The notes under the pieces were generated by a model. It was given only the letters and a program-made list of their open reading frames with translations. It ran no database searches and was not told where the DNA came from. A stretch of 31,355 bases of DNA from a virus: positions 1 to 31,355 of IMG/VR virus record IMGVR_UViG_3300048582_000056; one strand, 5' to 3'. A program made the position numbers and the translations under genes. This document shows positions 1-6,979 of this stretch, piece after piece (the stretch's first letter is position 1; each line of letters starts with the position of its first letter).

Positions 1-33
1 AGGTATGAAGTCGGTCAGTGGGAAGCACTGTAG
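1..33 (+). CDS. C-terminal end of an upstream gene (partial)
   Basis: Reading from the first base gives RYEVGQWEAL followed by TAG at 31-33, which could be the tail of a gene entering from the left. The terminator at 135-157 lies about 100 bases further on, consistent with a transcription unit ending here. Only ten residues are visible, so the family cannot be named and the reading frame may be chance. Confidence 0.3.
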   Translation, partial: RYEVGQWEAL

Positions 34-82
34 TCACTGTAGCGCTGCACACTACATCTCTCCCTTAATCCCGACACTCTGC

Positions 83-97
83 GCGGTTCGCAACCGC
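83..97. repeat. Perfect inverted repeat (hairpin or operator-like)
   Basis: GCGGTT and AACCGC flank a 3-base loop. It lies in the 150-base non-coding stretch before the first complete gene, with a doubled CACTGTAG at 26-33 and 35-42 and CAGTG/CACTG arms at 16-30. It could be an operator or an RNA hairpin. No regulator is visible to link it to. Confidence 0.3.
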
Positions 98-134
98 AAC
101 AGCCATCACCCCGATGCAGGCGCATCACACCTTC

Positions 135-157
135 GCCCCGTAACTGGGGCTTTTTTT
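135..157 (+). terminator. Rho-independent terminator
   Basis: GCCCC (135-139) and GGGGC (146-150) form a stem around a 6-base loop, followed by seven T residues. It separates whatever lies upstream from the operon starting at 183. Confidence 0.75.
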
Positions 158-182
158 CGTCTGATTTTGGAGGGTTCAAAAA

Positions 183-701
183 ATGGATGCGTGCCGTATT
201 CGCGAGCTTCTCAATTACGACCAATCAAGTGGATTGTTTCATTGGGCCATTAAGCCATCCAAGCATATTCATGCAGGCGCAAAGGCTGGATACGTTGGCG
301 CATCTGGATATGTGCGCATCCACATTCATGGCAAGGATTACTTAGCCCACAGGCTGGCTTTTTTGATTATCACGGGGAGCTTCCCGAGCGAGCAGGTTGA
401 CCACAAAAACGGCATTAGAAGCGACAACAAGTGGGCAAATCTAAGAGCCGCTTCTAGGCAGGAAAACGCACGAAATCTCAAGATCCAAGAACGGAACAAG
501 AGTGGACACATCGGGATTCATTGGAAAGAAAGCAAAAACAGATGGGTAGCCCAAATCGGCATTGAAGGAAAAAAAATACACATCGGAAATTTCAAATCTT
601 TGGATGAGGCTGTTTTTGCCCGCAAAGAATTTGAAATAAAACTCGGGTTTTACGTCAACCACGGAAGATCAAATGCGGCTTCCGAAGGGAGAACAGCATG
701 A
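183..701 (+). CDS. HNH endonuclease with C-terminal AP2 DNA-binding domain
   Basis: This is a free-standing homing-type endonuclease of 172 residues. The HNH core is seen as HR at 56-57, then VDHKNG (72-77), RSDN (79-82) and NLR (86-88), followed by RQEN. Residues about 107-152 (SGHIGIHWKESKNRW onward) match the AP2/integrase-like DNA-binding module often fused to phage HNH nucleases. A strong GGAGGG site at 170-175 supports the ATG at 183. Its stop overlaps the next start (ATGA at 698). Its 3' half is visibly richer in A and T than its neighbours, as expected for a mobile intruder. Such enzymes nick or cut phage DNA at a specific site and spread themselves; the target here is unknown. Confidence 0.9.
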   Translation: MDACRIRELLNYDQSSGLFHWAIKPSKHIHAGAKAGYVGASGYVRIHIHGKDYLAHRLAFLIITGSFPSEQVDHKNGIRSDNKWANLRAASRQENARNLKIQERNKSGHIGIHWKESKNRWVAQIGIEGKKIHIGNFKSLDEAVFARKEFEIKLGFYVNHGRSNAASEGRTA

Positions 702-988
702 GCAGATCAGCAGCAGCACACCAGCGCGACGAGGACGATGCAGCCGAGCGCGAGAGCTACATCAGCGAGCAGGTTGATGAACTGATGGACGCAGAGAACA
801 GCGACCGGCTGACCTTTGAGGACTTCGTTGAAGAAGTGGCCGGCGAGTTAGACGGCAGCGCAGTCGTGCAGCTAGTTCTAGCCATCAACGCCGGAAAGAT
901 GGAACTGGCAGACAAGATCGCCGGACGCCTTGCAGAACAACTGGCCGACCGCGCCAAACAATTGATTGATGAGAGGGTTGCAGCATGA
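698..988 (+). CDS. Hypothetical acidic phage protein
   Basis: 96 residues, strongly acidic in the first half and rich in Ala, Leu and charged residues in the second, so probably mostly alpha-helical. No motif, signal peptide or membrane segment is visible. It is stop/start coupled to the HNH gene upstream and to the next ORF (ATGA at 985), so it is part of the same early transcript. Function is not recognised. Confidence 0.7.
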   Translation: MSRSAAAHQRDEDDAAERESYISEQVDELMDAENSDRLTFEDFVEEVAGELDGSAVVQLVLAINAGKMELADKIAGRLAEQLADRAKQLIDERVAA

Positions 989-1230
989 AAGACAACAGAG
1001 AGTTTTGCGTCCGGTCAGTGCTGGAGATGCTGGTTGAGATTCGCGGCTTTGAGTTTCAAACCCTGATAGCCGAGCAAACACAGTACCTGCGCGGCCTGCT
1101 CGCCGGAATGATGCACGCAGACGCGATTGATGGCGACGAGTTCAAGCGGCTCAACGAGCTTGCTTGGAATGCGTACCAAGTGCGCAACAACGAACTGTTT
1201 GAACTGGCACTAACGAGGGCTGCGGCATGA
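985..1230 (+). CDS. Hypothetical phage protein
   Basis: 81 residues, predicted largely helical, with no recognisable family. Its start overlaps the previous stop (ATGA) and its own stop overlaps the start at 1227. This tight coupling is the main evidence that it is a real gene. Confidence 0.65.
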   Translation: MKDNREFCVRSVLEMLVEIRGFEFQTLIAEQTQYLRGLLAGMMHADAIDGDEFKRLNELAWNAYQVRNNELFELALTRAAA

Positions 1231-1355
1231 AAACGATCACCTTCACCGGCCACCGGATCGGCTCAGCAATCGCCAACGCACTGAACAGCGGCTACACCAA
1301 GCCGCTGCGCATCGAGCGCACCAATGGCCGCTGGCTTGTCACGGTGGCAGCGTGA
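1227..1355 (+). CDS. Small basic hypothetical protein
   Basis: 42 residues, beginning MKTITFTGHRIGSAIAN and ending RWLVTVAA. ATG at 1227 overlaps the previous TGA and its own TGA at 1353-1355 overlaps a GTG start at 1352. The pattern alternates short beta-like segments, which fits a compact folded mini-protein. No function is recognised. Support is positional: an unbroken chain of coupled ORFs with no other gene in the interval. Confidence 0.55.
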   Translation: MKTITFTGHRIGSAIANALNSGYTKPLRIERTNGRWLVTVAA

Positions 1356-1447
1356 ACCAAAAACGCCTTGCAGCATGGCAGGGCGCACTTCTACCAATAA
1401 CTTTAATCGCCGCCTATACGCTGGTCGCATGGGTGCAAGGGGTTTGA
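1352..1447 (+). CDS. Very small single-span membrane protein
   Basis: 31 residues from a GTG start that overlaps the previous stop (GTGA). After a short polar N-terminus (MNQKRLAAWQ), residues about 11-29 are uniformly hydrophobic and could span the membrane once. Phage early operons often carry such mini membrane proteins, but this one matches no family I know. The short length makes it uncertain. Confidence 0.4.
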   Translation: MNQKRLAAWQGALLPITLIAAYTLVAWVQGV

Positions 1448-1448
1448 A

Positions 1449-1592
1449 ATGAGCAGCCCAAAACTAGCCGCTCTGCTCGACTGGATGCAACAGGGCGCGT
1501 TTTTCCCTGAGCGATTCAGCGGTACAGAGCGCGACGAATATCAAGCGGAGGCCGCACGCATACAGCGGCAATGGGATATGCAACCAATCTAG
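1449..1592 (+). CDS. Small hypothetical protein
   Basis: 47 residues, MSSPKLAALLDWMQQ to WDMQPI, with ATG one base after the previous stop. The composition is helical and polar. It fills the space between the mini membrane ORF and the recombination gene at 1606. No family is recognised. Confidence 0.5.
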   Translation: MSSPKLAALLDWMQQGAFFPERFSGTERDEYQAEAARIQRQWDMQPI

Positions 1593-1605
1593 CGAGGCAG
1601 CAATC

Positions 1606-2235
1606 ATGGCAACGGTAACGCTAATTCTAGGCAAGTCAGGCAGCGGAAAATCAACCTCACTTCGCAACTTCAACCCGCAGGAAGTGGCGTTGATCCAAGT
1701 GATCAGAAAGCCACTCCCCTTCCAGAATGCAAAGGCTTGGACGCAAACGCTTGTCACGGACGATCACACGAAGATCATCCGCGCAGCTCAGAAAACGGCC
1801 CGCAAGGTGATCGTCATTGATGACTATCAATATGTTCTGGCTAACGAATTTATGCGGCGCAGCCAGGAAAAGGGTTACGACAAATTCAACGACATTGGCC
1901 GGCACACATGGGACGTTTTCGACGCCCTTTTGAAGCTGCCGGAGGATGTTCGCGTTTACATCTTGAGCCACACGGAAGAAACCGAAAGCGGCCAGATCAA
2001 GATGAAAACCGTAGGGAAAATGCTGGATGACAAGATCACGCTTGAAGGCATGGTCACTATCGTCTTGCGCGCAATTGTTCAGGATGGGCAGAACTTCTTT
2101 GCCACTCGGAACAATGGATCGGACACGACAAAGGCCCCGATGGGCATGTTTGAAAGTGATCTGATCGACAACGATCTGGCAGCAGTTGATGCGGCCATCT
2201 GCAACTACTACGCAATAACTCAACAGGCAGCCTAA
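1606..2235 (+). CDS. Sak4-like P-loop ATPase, putative single-strand annealing/recombination protein
   Basis: 209 residues. A Walker A motif sits at the N-terminus (GKSGSGKST, residues 9-17) and a Walker B-like strand VIVIDD at 68-73, the layout of the short RecA-fold AAA_24/Sak4 proteins of phages. Sak4 proteins anneal single strands or promote strand exchange with the help of a phage SSB. The next gene is just such a protein, which supports the assignment. ATG at 1606 follows a GAGG site. A general phage nucleotide-binding protein is the alternative, since the family is recognised mainly from the P-loop and its neighbours. Confidence 0.75.
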   Translation: MATVTLILGKSGSGKSTSLRNFNPQEVALIQVIRKPLPFQNAKAWTQTLVTDDHTKIIRAAQKTARKVIVIDDYQYVLANEFMRRSQEKGYDKFNDIGRHTWDVFDALLKLPEDVRVYILSHTEETESGQIKMKTVGKMLDDKITLEGMVTIVLRAIVQDGQNFFATRNNGSDTTKAPMGMFESDLIDNDLAAVDAAICNYYAITQQAA

Positions 2236-2247
2236 GGAGGCAGCACT

Positions 2248-2895
2248 ATGGCACGGTCATACGCGCTTGATACTCAAGCAGCAAAAGAAGCAAACACTGG
2301 CGGAAAGCGCATCAGCGAAACCGGCAAGTACATCGGCACCATCGTGGCAGCGTTCTATGAGAAGAACCAGAAAGGCACCGAAAGCGTAAACATTATGTTT
2401 GCGTCAGATGCTGGGCAGGAAGTCGGGCCAGTAAACCTGTACACCCACAATGGCAGCGGCGAGCCGCTGGCAGGCTACAAGATGCTGAATGCAATCATGA
2501 CCTGCGCCAAGGTCAAGGCACTGACGTGGAAGCAGGAGCCGCTTGATCTGTACGACTTCGACGAAGGCAAGACGGTAACGAAACAGAAAGAATGCTGCGT
2601 AGAACTGAAGGGCAAAAAAATCGGCCTGGTTCTTCAGCAGGAGGAGTATCTAAAGCGCGACCAAACAATAGGCGAGCGAATGGTAATTGCTGCACCTTTT
2701 GAGTTTGGAACTGAGCTGATGGCGGTGGAAATTCTCAGCAGCCAGAAAACAGCGCAAGCACTAGGCAGCTTCATGGCATTCATCGCCAAGTCACCAGTAC
2801 GAAAGCTGCGCAGCCAGCCTTCTGCAAACAGCCACCAAAGCGGCCCGCTTGCGGATGCGCCAGACTCTTTCGACGATCAAGACATCCCGTTCTAG
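2248..2895 (+). CDS. DUF669-like single-stranded DNA-binding protein
   Basis: 215 residues, preceded by an AGGAGG site. The last residues are DDQDIPF, the acidic tip with terminal Pro-Phe typical of bacterial SSBs, where it docks partner proteins. A low-complexity Ser/Ala/Gln linker (about 185-205) joins it to the body. The size, tail and position right after a Sak4-like ATPase match the DUF669 proteins found beside phage recombinases. The likely role is coating single strands during phage recombination and recruiting repair enzymes. The N-terminal fold itself is not certain from sequence. Confidence 0.75.
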   Translation: MARSYALDTQAAKEANTGGKRISETGKYIGTIVAAFYEKNQKGTESVNIMFASDAGQEVGPVNLYTHNGSGEPLAGYKMLNAIMTCAKVKALTWKQEPLDLYDFDEGKTVTKQKECCVELKGKKIGLVLQQEEYLKRDQTIGERMVIAAPFEFGTELMAVEILSSQKTAQALGSFMAFIAKSPVRKLRSQPSANSHQSGPLADAPDSFDDQDIPF

Positions 2896-2903
2896 CGAAC
2901 AGC

Positions 2904-2926
2904 AGGGCGCACACAGCGCCCTTTTT
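2904..2926 (+). terminator. Rho-independent terminator
   Basis: AGGGCGC (2904-2910), loop ACACA, GCGCCCT (2916-2922), then a T-rich run. It lies between the SSB-like gene and the Gp157-family gene and would attenuate transcription of the downstream genes. Confidence 0.7.
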
Positions 2927-2941
2927 ATTGAGGGTTAAATC

Positions 2942-3442
2942 ATGGGAATGAGCCTTTATCACATGGCAACCGAATATCAGGTTGCCCTAGTCGCGCTGTC
3001 TGATCCCGAGCTTCCTGAAGATGTTGTGGCCGACACACTTGAAGCACTGGAGGGCGAGCTAATCCACAAGGGGCAAGCGGTAGCAGCGTTCGCGCTGAAT
3101 CTCGATGCCGAGGTAGATGCAATCAAGGCAGTAGAGAAGCGAATCAGCGACCGCCGCAAGGCACTGGAAAGCCGAGCAACCCACATGCGCAACTACCTGA
3201 AGATGAATATGGAGCGTTGCGGCATCAGCGAAATCAAGGCGATTGACGGCAGCTTTACCGCGAAGCTGACAGCCGGCCGAGAGTCAGTGGTTATTGATGA
3301 CGAATCGCTAATCCCTGACGACAGCGAGTATGTGAAGTGGTCGCGCACGGTAAGCAAAACGGCCATTGGTGACGCAATCAAGGCCGGCAAAGAAGTTCCG
3401 GGCGCGCATCTGGAGAAGAGGCCGGCGCTAAGGCTCGGGTGA
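2942..3442 (+). CDS. Siphovirus Gp157-family protein
   Basis: 166 residues. The N-terminal two thirds is a long helical/coiled-coil stretch with the typical KGQAVAAFALNLDAE and IKAVEKRISDRRKALE segments. A short C-terminal beta region (SFTAKL, YVKWSRTVSKTAIGDAIKAG) follows, ending in EKRPALRLG. This pattern matches the Gp157 family (PF05565), common next to phage SSB and recombination genes. The biochemical role is not established. A GAGGG site precedes ATG 2942; a second ATG two codons later is possible. Confidence 0.8.
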   Translation: MGMSLYHMATEYQVALVALSDPELPEDVVADTLEALEGELIHKGQAVAAFALNLDAEVDAIKAVEKRISDRRKALESRATHMRNYLKMNMERCGISEIKAIDGSFTAKLTAGRESVVIDDESLIPDDSEYVKWSRTVSKTAIGDAIKAGKEVPGAHLEKRPALRLG

Positions 3443-3456
3443 TCAACGCAGCAACC

Positions 3457-3481
3457 AAGCCCCGCGAGTCGGGGCTTTTTT
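3457..3481 (+). terminator. Rho-independent terminator
   Basis: AAGCCCCG (3457-3464), loop CGAGT, CGGGGCTT (3470-3477) followed by T residues. It begins right after the Gp157-family stop and ends 15 bases before the next start, so the ORF extension upstream of 3496 is unlikely to be translated. Confidence 0.8.
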
Positions 3482-3495
3482 CTTGGACAACAAAA

Positions 3496-3909
3496 ATGAG
3501 CATCTGCAACCGAACCCCCACTAGCACGGAGTCAGCCGCGCAGATCATTTCCGAGGCGATGGCGCGGTTTACCGGACGGATTGAGATTGTGCCGGGCTTG
3601 CCTGAAAAGCCGCCACCAAAGCGCCGCACTGACTGGATTGATCCAGATACCAAGCTTCTGCGCCGGAAGGTCAAGAAAGACCAGCGCAGCGTTATGACCG
3701 AAGAAAAGCTGGCGAACATCCGCGCCGCCCAGCGCAAAGGCGTCGAGATTCGCAAAGACCCAAACGCCGAGCCGTCAATGGCTGAAATGGCGCGCCGGTA
3801 CGGGCTTCACAAGTCCCTAGTCTGGCGCCGAGTCAGGCAGCAAGGCATGACGATTGAGCAGGCGGTGACAACGCCCGTCAATGACCGGAATCAGAGGTTC
3901 AGACGATGA
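3496..3909 (+). CDS. HTH-containing DNA-binding protein
   Basis: 137 residues from ATG 3496. The frame is open upstream to 3439, but that stretch crosses a terminator hairpin. The middle is very basic (LRRKVKKDQR), and near the C-terminus SMAEMARRYGLHKSLVWRRV reads as a helix-turn-helix. The protein probably binds DNA, as a small regulator or a recombination/replication accessory. The exact family is not recognised. The stop overlaps the next start (ATGA at 3906). Confidence 0.65.
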   Translation: MSICNRTPTSTESAAQIISEAMARFTGRIEIVPGLPEKPPPKRRTDWIDPDTKLLRRKVKKDQRSVMTEEKLANIRAAQRKGVEIRKDPNAEPSMAEMARRYGLHKSLVWRRVRQQGMTIEQAVTTPVNDRNQRFRR

Positions 3910-4085
3910 AGAACGAACACCGGAACCCGCCTGACTACCAAGACGGGCGAAACGCTCGCGTTGCAGGACTGCCAAAGATAGCGCCCGCAAACATAACGCC
4001 AGTGCTGCGTTACTGGTGGCTCGCTGGCTATGGAGATATGGATCATGAACTTAAACAGACTGACACAGATAACAGACGCCGCTAA
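3906..4085 (+). CDS. Small protein resembling phage RMF-like proteins, overrun by an HNH gene
   Basis: 59 residues, stop/start coupled to the HTH gene. The core DYQDGRNARVAG followed by YWWLAGYGDMD recalls the G-x-x-A-R-x-x-G ... W-x-x-G-W-x-D pattern of small phage proteins related to ribosome modulation factor; this similarity is weak and inferred. The last ~14 codons overlap the start of the HNH endonuclease gene, and the terminal QTDTDNRRR looks like read-through into foreign sequence. The original 3' end may have been replaced when the HNH gene arrived. Confidence 0.5.
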   Translation: MKNEHRNPPDYQDGRNARVAGLPKIAPANITPVLRYWWLAGYGDMDHELKQTDTDNRRR

Positions 4086-4662
4086 TGGCCGTGCATATTT
4101 TGCATGCAAGTGCGGAAGGACTATTGAATGCACCGTAGCGGATGTTAAGCGAGGAAACACGAAAAGCTGCGGATGCTTGAGGTCAGATATTCAGAGAGCG
4201 CGTTTCCTGTCTAGCAACCCATCTATAAAAACGCACGGAATGAAATCTACTCGGACATACGAGTGCTGGGCATCAATGAAAAAGCGTTGCAAATATCACG
4301 ACTATTACAAAGGTCGCGGGATTAGCGTTTGCGCCAGATGGGAAGTGTTCGAGAATTTTCTTTCGGATATGGGAGAAGTGCCGGAAGGAATGAGCATCGA
4401 CAGGATAAACAATGATCTTGGATACGATCCTGCAAATTGCAGATGGGCAGACAGTCTTACGCAGACAAGAAACAGAAGAAACACCATCAAAGCAGAATAT
4501 TTTGGCGATCTGCTGTTTCTGGCTGAAATAGCAGAAAAAGAAGGCGTTTCTTACTCGGCAATTCTGAAGCGCATGGCCATGAATGGAAATGTCTATTCCA
4601 GGCAATCGCGGCATAAACAATCCCCCCTATTGAACGCCGCAACTTGCGAGGTGTCACCGTGA
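4045..4662 (+). CDS. HNH-type homing endonuclease with N-terminal zinc-binding motif and C-terminal HTH
   Basis: 205 residues from ATG 4045, which has GGAG at a good distance; an in-frame ATG at 4030 is less well placed. The N-terminus holds paired cysteines (C21/C23 and C42/C44, the latter in KSCGC). The central KGRGISVCARWEVFENF and SIDRINND...NCRWA signature is characteristic of a widespread family of phage HNH proteins. Residues about 161-177 (EIAEKEGVSYSAILKRM) form an HTH-like segment for DNA recognition. Its A+T-rich composition differs from flanking genes. It overlaps the preceding small ORF by 41 bases and is probably a selfish insertion. Confidence 0.85.
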   Translation: MNLNRLTQITDAANGRAYFACKCGRTIECTVADVKRGNTKSCGCLRSDIQRARFLSSNPSIKTHGMKSTRTYECWASMKKRCKYHDYYKGRGISVCARWEVFENFLSDMGEVPEGMSIDRINNDLGYDPANCRWADSLTQTRNRRNTIKAEYFGDLLFLAEIAEKEGVSYSAILKRMAMNGNVYSRQSRHKQSPLLNAATCEVSP

Positions 4663-4970
4663 GCGAAGAAAAACACCCTTACGAGGTAATGCCCGAAGGC
4701 GAGCCGCACGCCGCGACGAACTACATCACGCGCCTGCTTGCGGGCCTGCTGATCGTGCTGATCGGGATTGCTGCACTGGCCTGGCCCAATCATGCCGGCG
4801 CTGCTGAAAGCTGGGCAGCGCAGTGGGTTGACGGGTACGAGACAGGCTTTTGCTGGACGCGCAATCCCTGCGAGTACATTCCGCCAGTGCAGATACCTTA
4901 CCCCGAAGATGGGCAGTCTGACGGGTATGTGGCCGGGCTAAAGCGTGGACTGGAAGATGGGAGGGAGTAA
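4659..4970 (+). CDS. Single-span membrane protein
   Basis: 103 residues from GTG 4659, which overlaps the HNH stop (GTGA) and follows GAGGTG; a TTG at 4644 is an alternative. One hydrophobic segment (about 24-44, LLAGLLIVLIGIAALAW) follows a polar N-terminus. The rest is probably periplasmic and contains two cysteines (FCWTRNPCEY) that could form a disulfide. No family is recognised. It is translationally coupled to a DNA methyltransferase and followed by a lipoprotein, so envelope-related genes cluster here. Confidence 0.65.
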   Translation: MSEEKHPYEVMPEGEPHAATNYITRLLAGLLIVLIGIAALAWPNHAGAAESWAAQWVDGYETGFCWTRNPCEYIPPVQIPYPEDGQSDGYVAGLKRGLEDGRE

Positions 4971-5572
4971 TGGACGGACTAATGCTTGCCAATGCCAGCG
5001 CCATCGACAGGAACAGCACCGACTATTACCCAACACCAGAGAACGTCACCTTTGCCCTGATCGACTACTTGAACATTAAGCCGTCAACGATATGGGAGCC
5101 TGCATGCGGAGAAGGTCACATGGCCGAAGCAATCATAAAAAGAGGCCATCGCGTAGTTTCCTCAGACCTGAACTGGCAAGGGTACGGAATCGCCAACATG
5201 GACTTTTTATCGGCTGACCTTCCGGAGTGCGACTGGATTATCACCAACCCGCCATTCAAGTTCGCTGAACAATTCATAGAGCGGTGCATAGATCACGGTA
5301 AGCCGTTCGCGCTACTGCTCAAAAGCCAGTATTGGCACAGCTCTAAGCGCAGAAGCCTATTTGAAAGACATAAGCCCATTGCTGTGCTGCCTCTTACATG
5401 GCGACCTGATTTCCATTTCGGGGCGAAAGGAGGTAGCCCGACTATGGAATGTGCTTGGACTGTATGGGGCGAACAGCCATCGCAAACGACTTGGTACACG
5501 CCGTTGCCAAGGCCGGAAAAACAACAAAATGTTGTCACCTGCCAGCAGGCCACGATGGAGTTTTCATTATGA
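4970..5572 (+). CDS. Class I DNA methyltransferase, probably N6-adenine type
   Basis: 200 residues. The SAM-binding motif I is EPACGEGH (43-50), an acidic SDLN at 65-68 would contact the SAM ribose, and the catalytic motif IV is TNPPF (92-96), an NPPF form typical of amino-methyltransferases acting on adenine. No target-recognition domain or linked restriction gene is seen, so it is probably an orphan phage enzyme that protects phage DNA or modulates its expression. The start is coupled to the previous stop (TAATG). ATG 4982 is an alternative start. The stop overlaps the next start at 5569. Confidence 0.85.
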   Translation: MDGLMLANASAIDRNSTDYYPTPENVTFALIDYLNIKPSTIWEPACGEGHMAEAIIKRGHRVVSSDLNWQGYGIANMDFLSADLPECDWIITNPPFKFAEQFIERCIDHGKPFALLLKSQYWHSSKRRSLFERHKPIAVLPLTWRPDFHFGAKGGSPTMECAWTVWGEQPSQTTWYTPLPRPEKQQNVVTCQQATMEFSL

Positions 5573-5784
5573 AACGCATCCTGTTCCTGATTGTCGTCCT
5601 GATCCTGACCGGCTGCGGCCAAGAAAAATGGGAGCGAAACCAAGAGCTGCGTACCGAGATATTCATGGCCTGCCTGAAAGCTCTCCCTGCTGGCCCGGTG
5701 GCAACCATGTACAACGATTGGGACGAGGTAGTCAGTGAGTGCGAAAGCGCAGCTTATTACCAGTCACTGAGGAAAGTGCCATGA
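5569..5784 (+). CDS. Small lipoprotein
   Basis: 71 residues from ATG 5569, which overlaps the methyltransferase stop (ATGA). The N-terminus is a textbook lipoprotein signal: KR, then hydrophobic ILFLIVVLILTG, then the lipobox LTGC with the lipidated cysteine at 16. The mature part is about 55 polar residues with two further cysteines. Candidate roles are superinfection exclusion or a spanin-like envelope function, but this is a guess. The position in the early operon fits exclusion better than lysis. Confidence 0.75.
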   Translation: MKRILFLIVVLILTGCGQEKWERNQELRTEIFMACLKALPAGPVATMYNDWDEVVSECESAAYYQSLRKVP

Positions 5785-6089
5785 CAACAGGCGAATTAAT
5801 AAACTTGTGCAAGATGTTGGATCAGGAAAAGGCGAAGTTAATGGATATGCAAACGCGCCTGAGCTACTGCACGTTGAGCGGCCACCAGCGAGATATAACC
5901 ATCGGCATCACCGACCTTGGGAATATCGCGGTGACGGAAATGCACAGGGGAACCGGGTATTCCGCAAAGGTTATCCGTGGGCGAGAAATGATCTTGCTGG
6001 GTGTAAAGAAAGTCTTGGTAGCAATGGTTGAGCAGCGGGCAGCAGTTGTTGCCGACATTGAGCGCCAGATAGCCGAAGCGAGGGTTTAG
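5781..6089 (+). CDS. Hypothetical phage protein
   Basis: 102 residues from ATG 5781, overlapping the lipoprotein stop (ATGA). Helical N- and C-terminal parts flank a central beta-rich segment (DITIGITDLGNIAVTEM). The C-terminus AAVVADIERQIAEARV looks like a coiled coil. The family is not recognised. Confidence 0.65.
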   Translation: MTTGELINLCKMLDQEKAKLMDMQTRLSYCTLSGHQRDITIGITDLGNIAVTEMHRGTGYSAKVIRGREMILLGVKKVLVAMVEQRAAVVADIERQIAEARV

Positions 6090-6091
6090 CC

Positions 6092-6979
6092 ATGACACAC
6101 GACGACGAAACACTTACGCAACGCTACCAGCGCGAGCATGAAACGCACCTGGCCAGCCTTGCAGCAATGACGCCTGAGCAGATTTTCGCGCTTGAGGTTG
6201 AAGCGCATAACGCGATGGCCGAGGTCGATAAGCTCAAGGCGCGCATCGTCGAGATTGAGTCCGGCGCAGAGTCGCTGCGACTGACAAGCGACTATCACAA
6301 GCGCCAGGCAGATCAGTACCGGAAAGAGTGGGCTGGCCGTCTTGCCGCAGCGACAGTTGGCGAGGAAGTGGAGCGTTACGCTTTCGAGCCTTATGGAATG
6401 CAGTGGATGAAAGATGGCGCTTACGTCCTACATGACCAGCACCAGCGCCTAATCGAAGCCGAGAGACAACGCCGCTGGGACGGCAACGAAATCAGCAGCA
6501 GGGAACAGCGCGAGGAAGTCCAAAGGTTGCAAGCTGAGATAGAAAGGTTGCAAGCATACGACTCATTCGCTGACCTAATCGGCTGGACTGTAAAGGTCGA
6601 AAAAGCCTTGTGCGAAAAGCTGGGCAAGCCTTGGACTCCAGACGGCATAAGCATCCAGTTGCTCATAGATGAACTTGGTGTATCGCTAGAAGAAGCCAAG
6701 CATGGTCAGCGGGTGTTGGCGCATGAGCTGGAAACAATGACTGCTCATGCTGACAACTACTCTCGTATGTTTGAGGAAGAACACGAAAGCCACGAGGCTA
6801 CTAAGGCAGAGGTTGAGCGACTGACTACTGCCTGCAATAAGTTCTCTGAGCCTGAAATGCTCGCACAGACGGTTGTGCTGCCTGAGCCAATAGACGATAG
6901 GTCTTGCTCGATAGCCTATGCCTCCGGTTGGAGCGCCTGCCTTGATGAAGTAGCAAGACTGAATGGAGCAAAGCCATGA
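6092..6979 (+). CDS. Coiled-coil phage hypothetical protein
   Basis: 295 residues, dominated by heptad-like helices in three blocks (about 25-80, 125-160, 215-255) separated by short less regular segments. The C-terminal ~30 residues (DRSCSIAYASGWSACLDEVARL) resemble a module seen at the ends of many phage early hypotheticals. The gene begins two bases after the previous stop and is stop/start coupled to the next (ATGA at 6976). It is probably an assembled-from-modules early protein of unknown function. Confidence 0.7.
   Translation: MTHDDETLTQRYQREHETHLASLAAMTPEQIFALEVEAHNAMAEVDKLKARIVEIESGAESLRLTSDYHKRQADQYRKEWAGRLAAATVGEEVERYAFEPYGMQWMKDGAYVLHDQHQRLIEAERQRRWDGNEISSREQREEVQRLQAEIERLQAYDSFADLIGWTVKVEKALCEKLGKPWTPDGISIQLLIDELGVSLEEAKHGQRVLAHELETMTAHADNYSRMFEEEHESHEATKAEVERLTTACNKFSEPEMLAQTVVLPEPIDDRSCSIAYASGWSACLDEVARLNGAKP

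Noticed and set aside
5-253. 82-codon frame with a CxxC at the left edge
   Set aside because: It runs through the terminator at 135-157 and into the HNH gene out of frame; no ribosome site.
3439-3495. N-terminal extension of the HTH protein
   Set aside because: The extension would be encoded by the terminator hairpin; ATG 3496 lies just after it.
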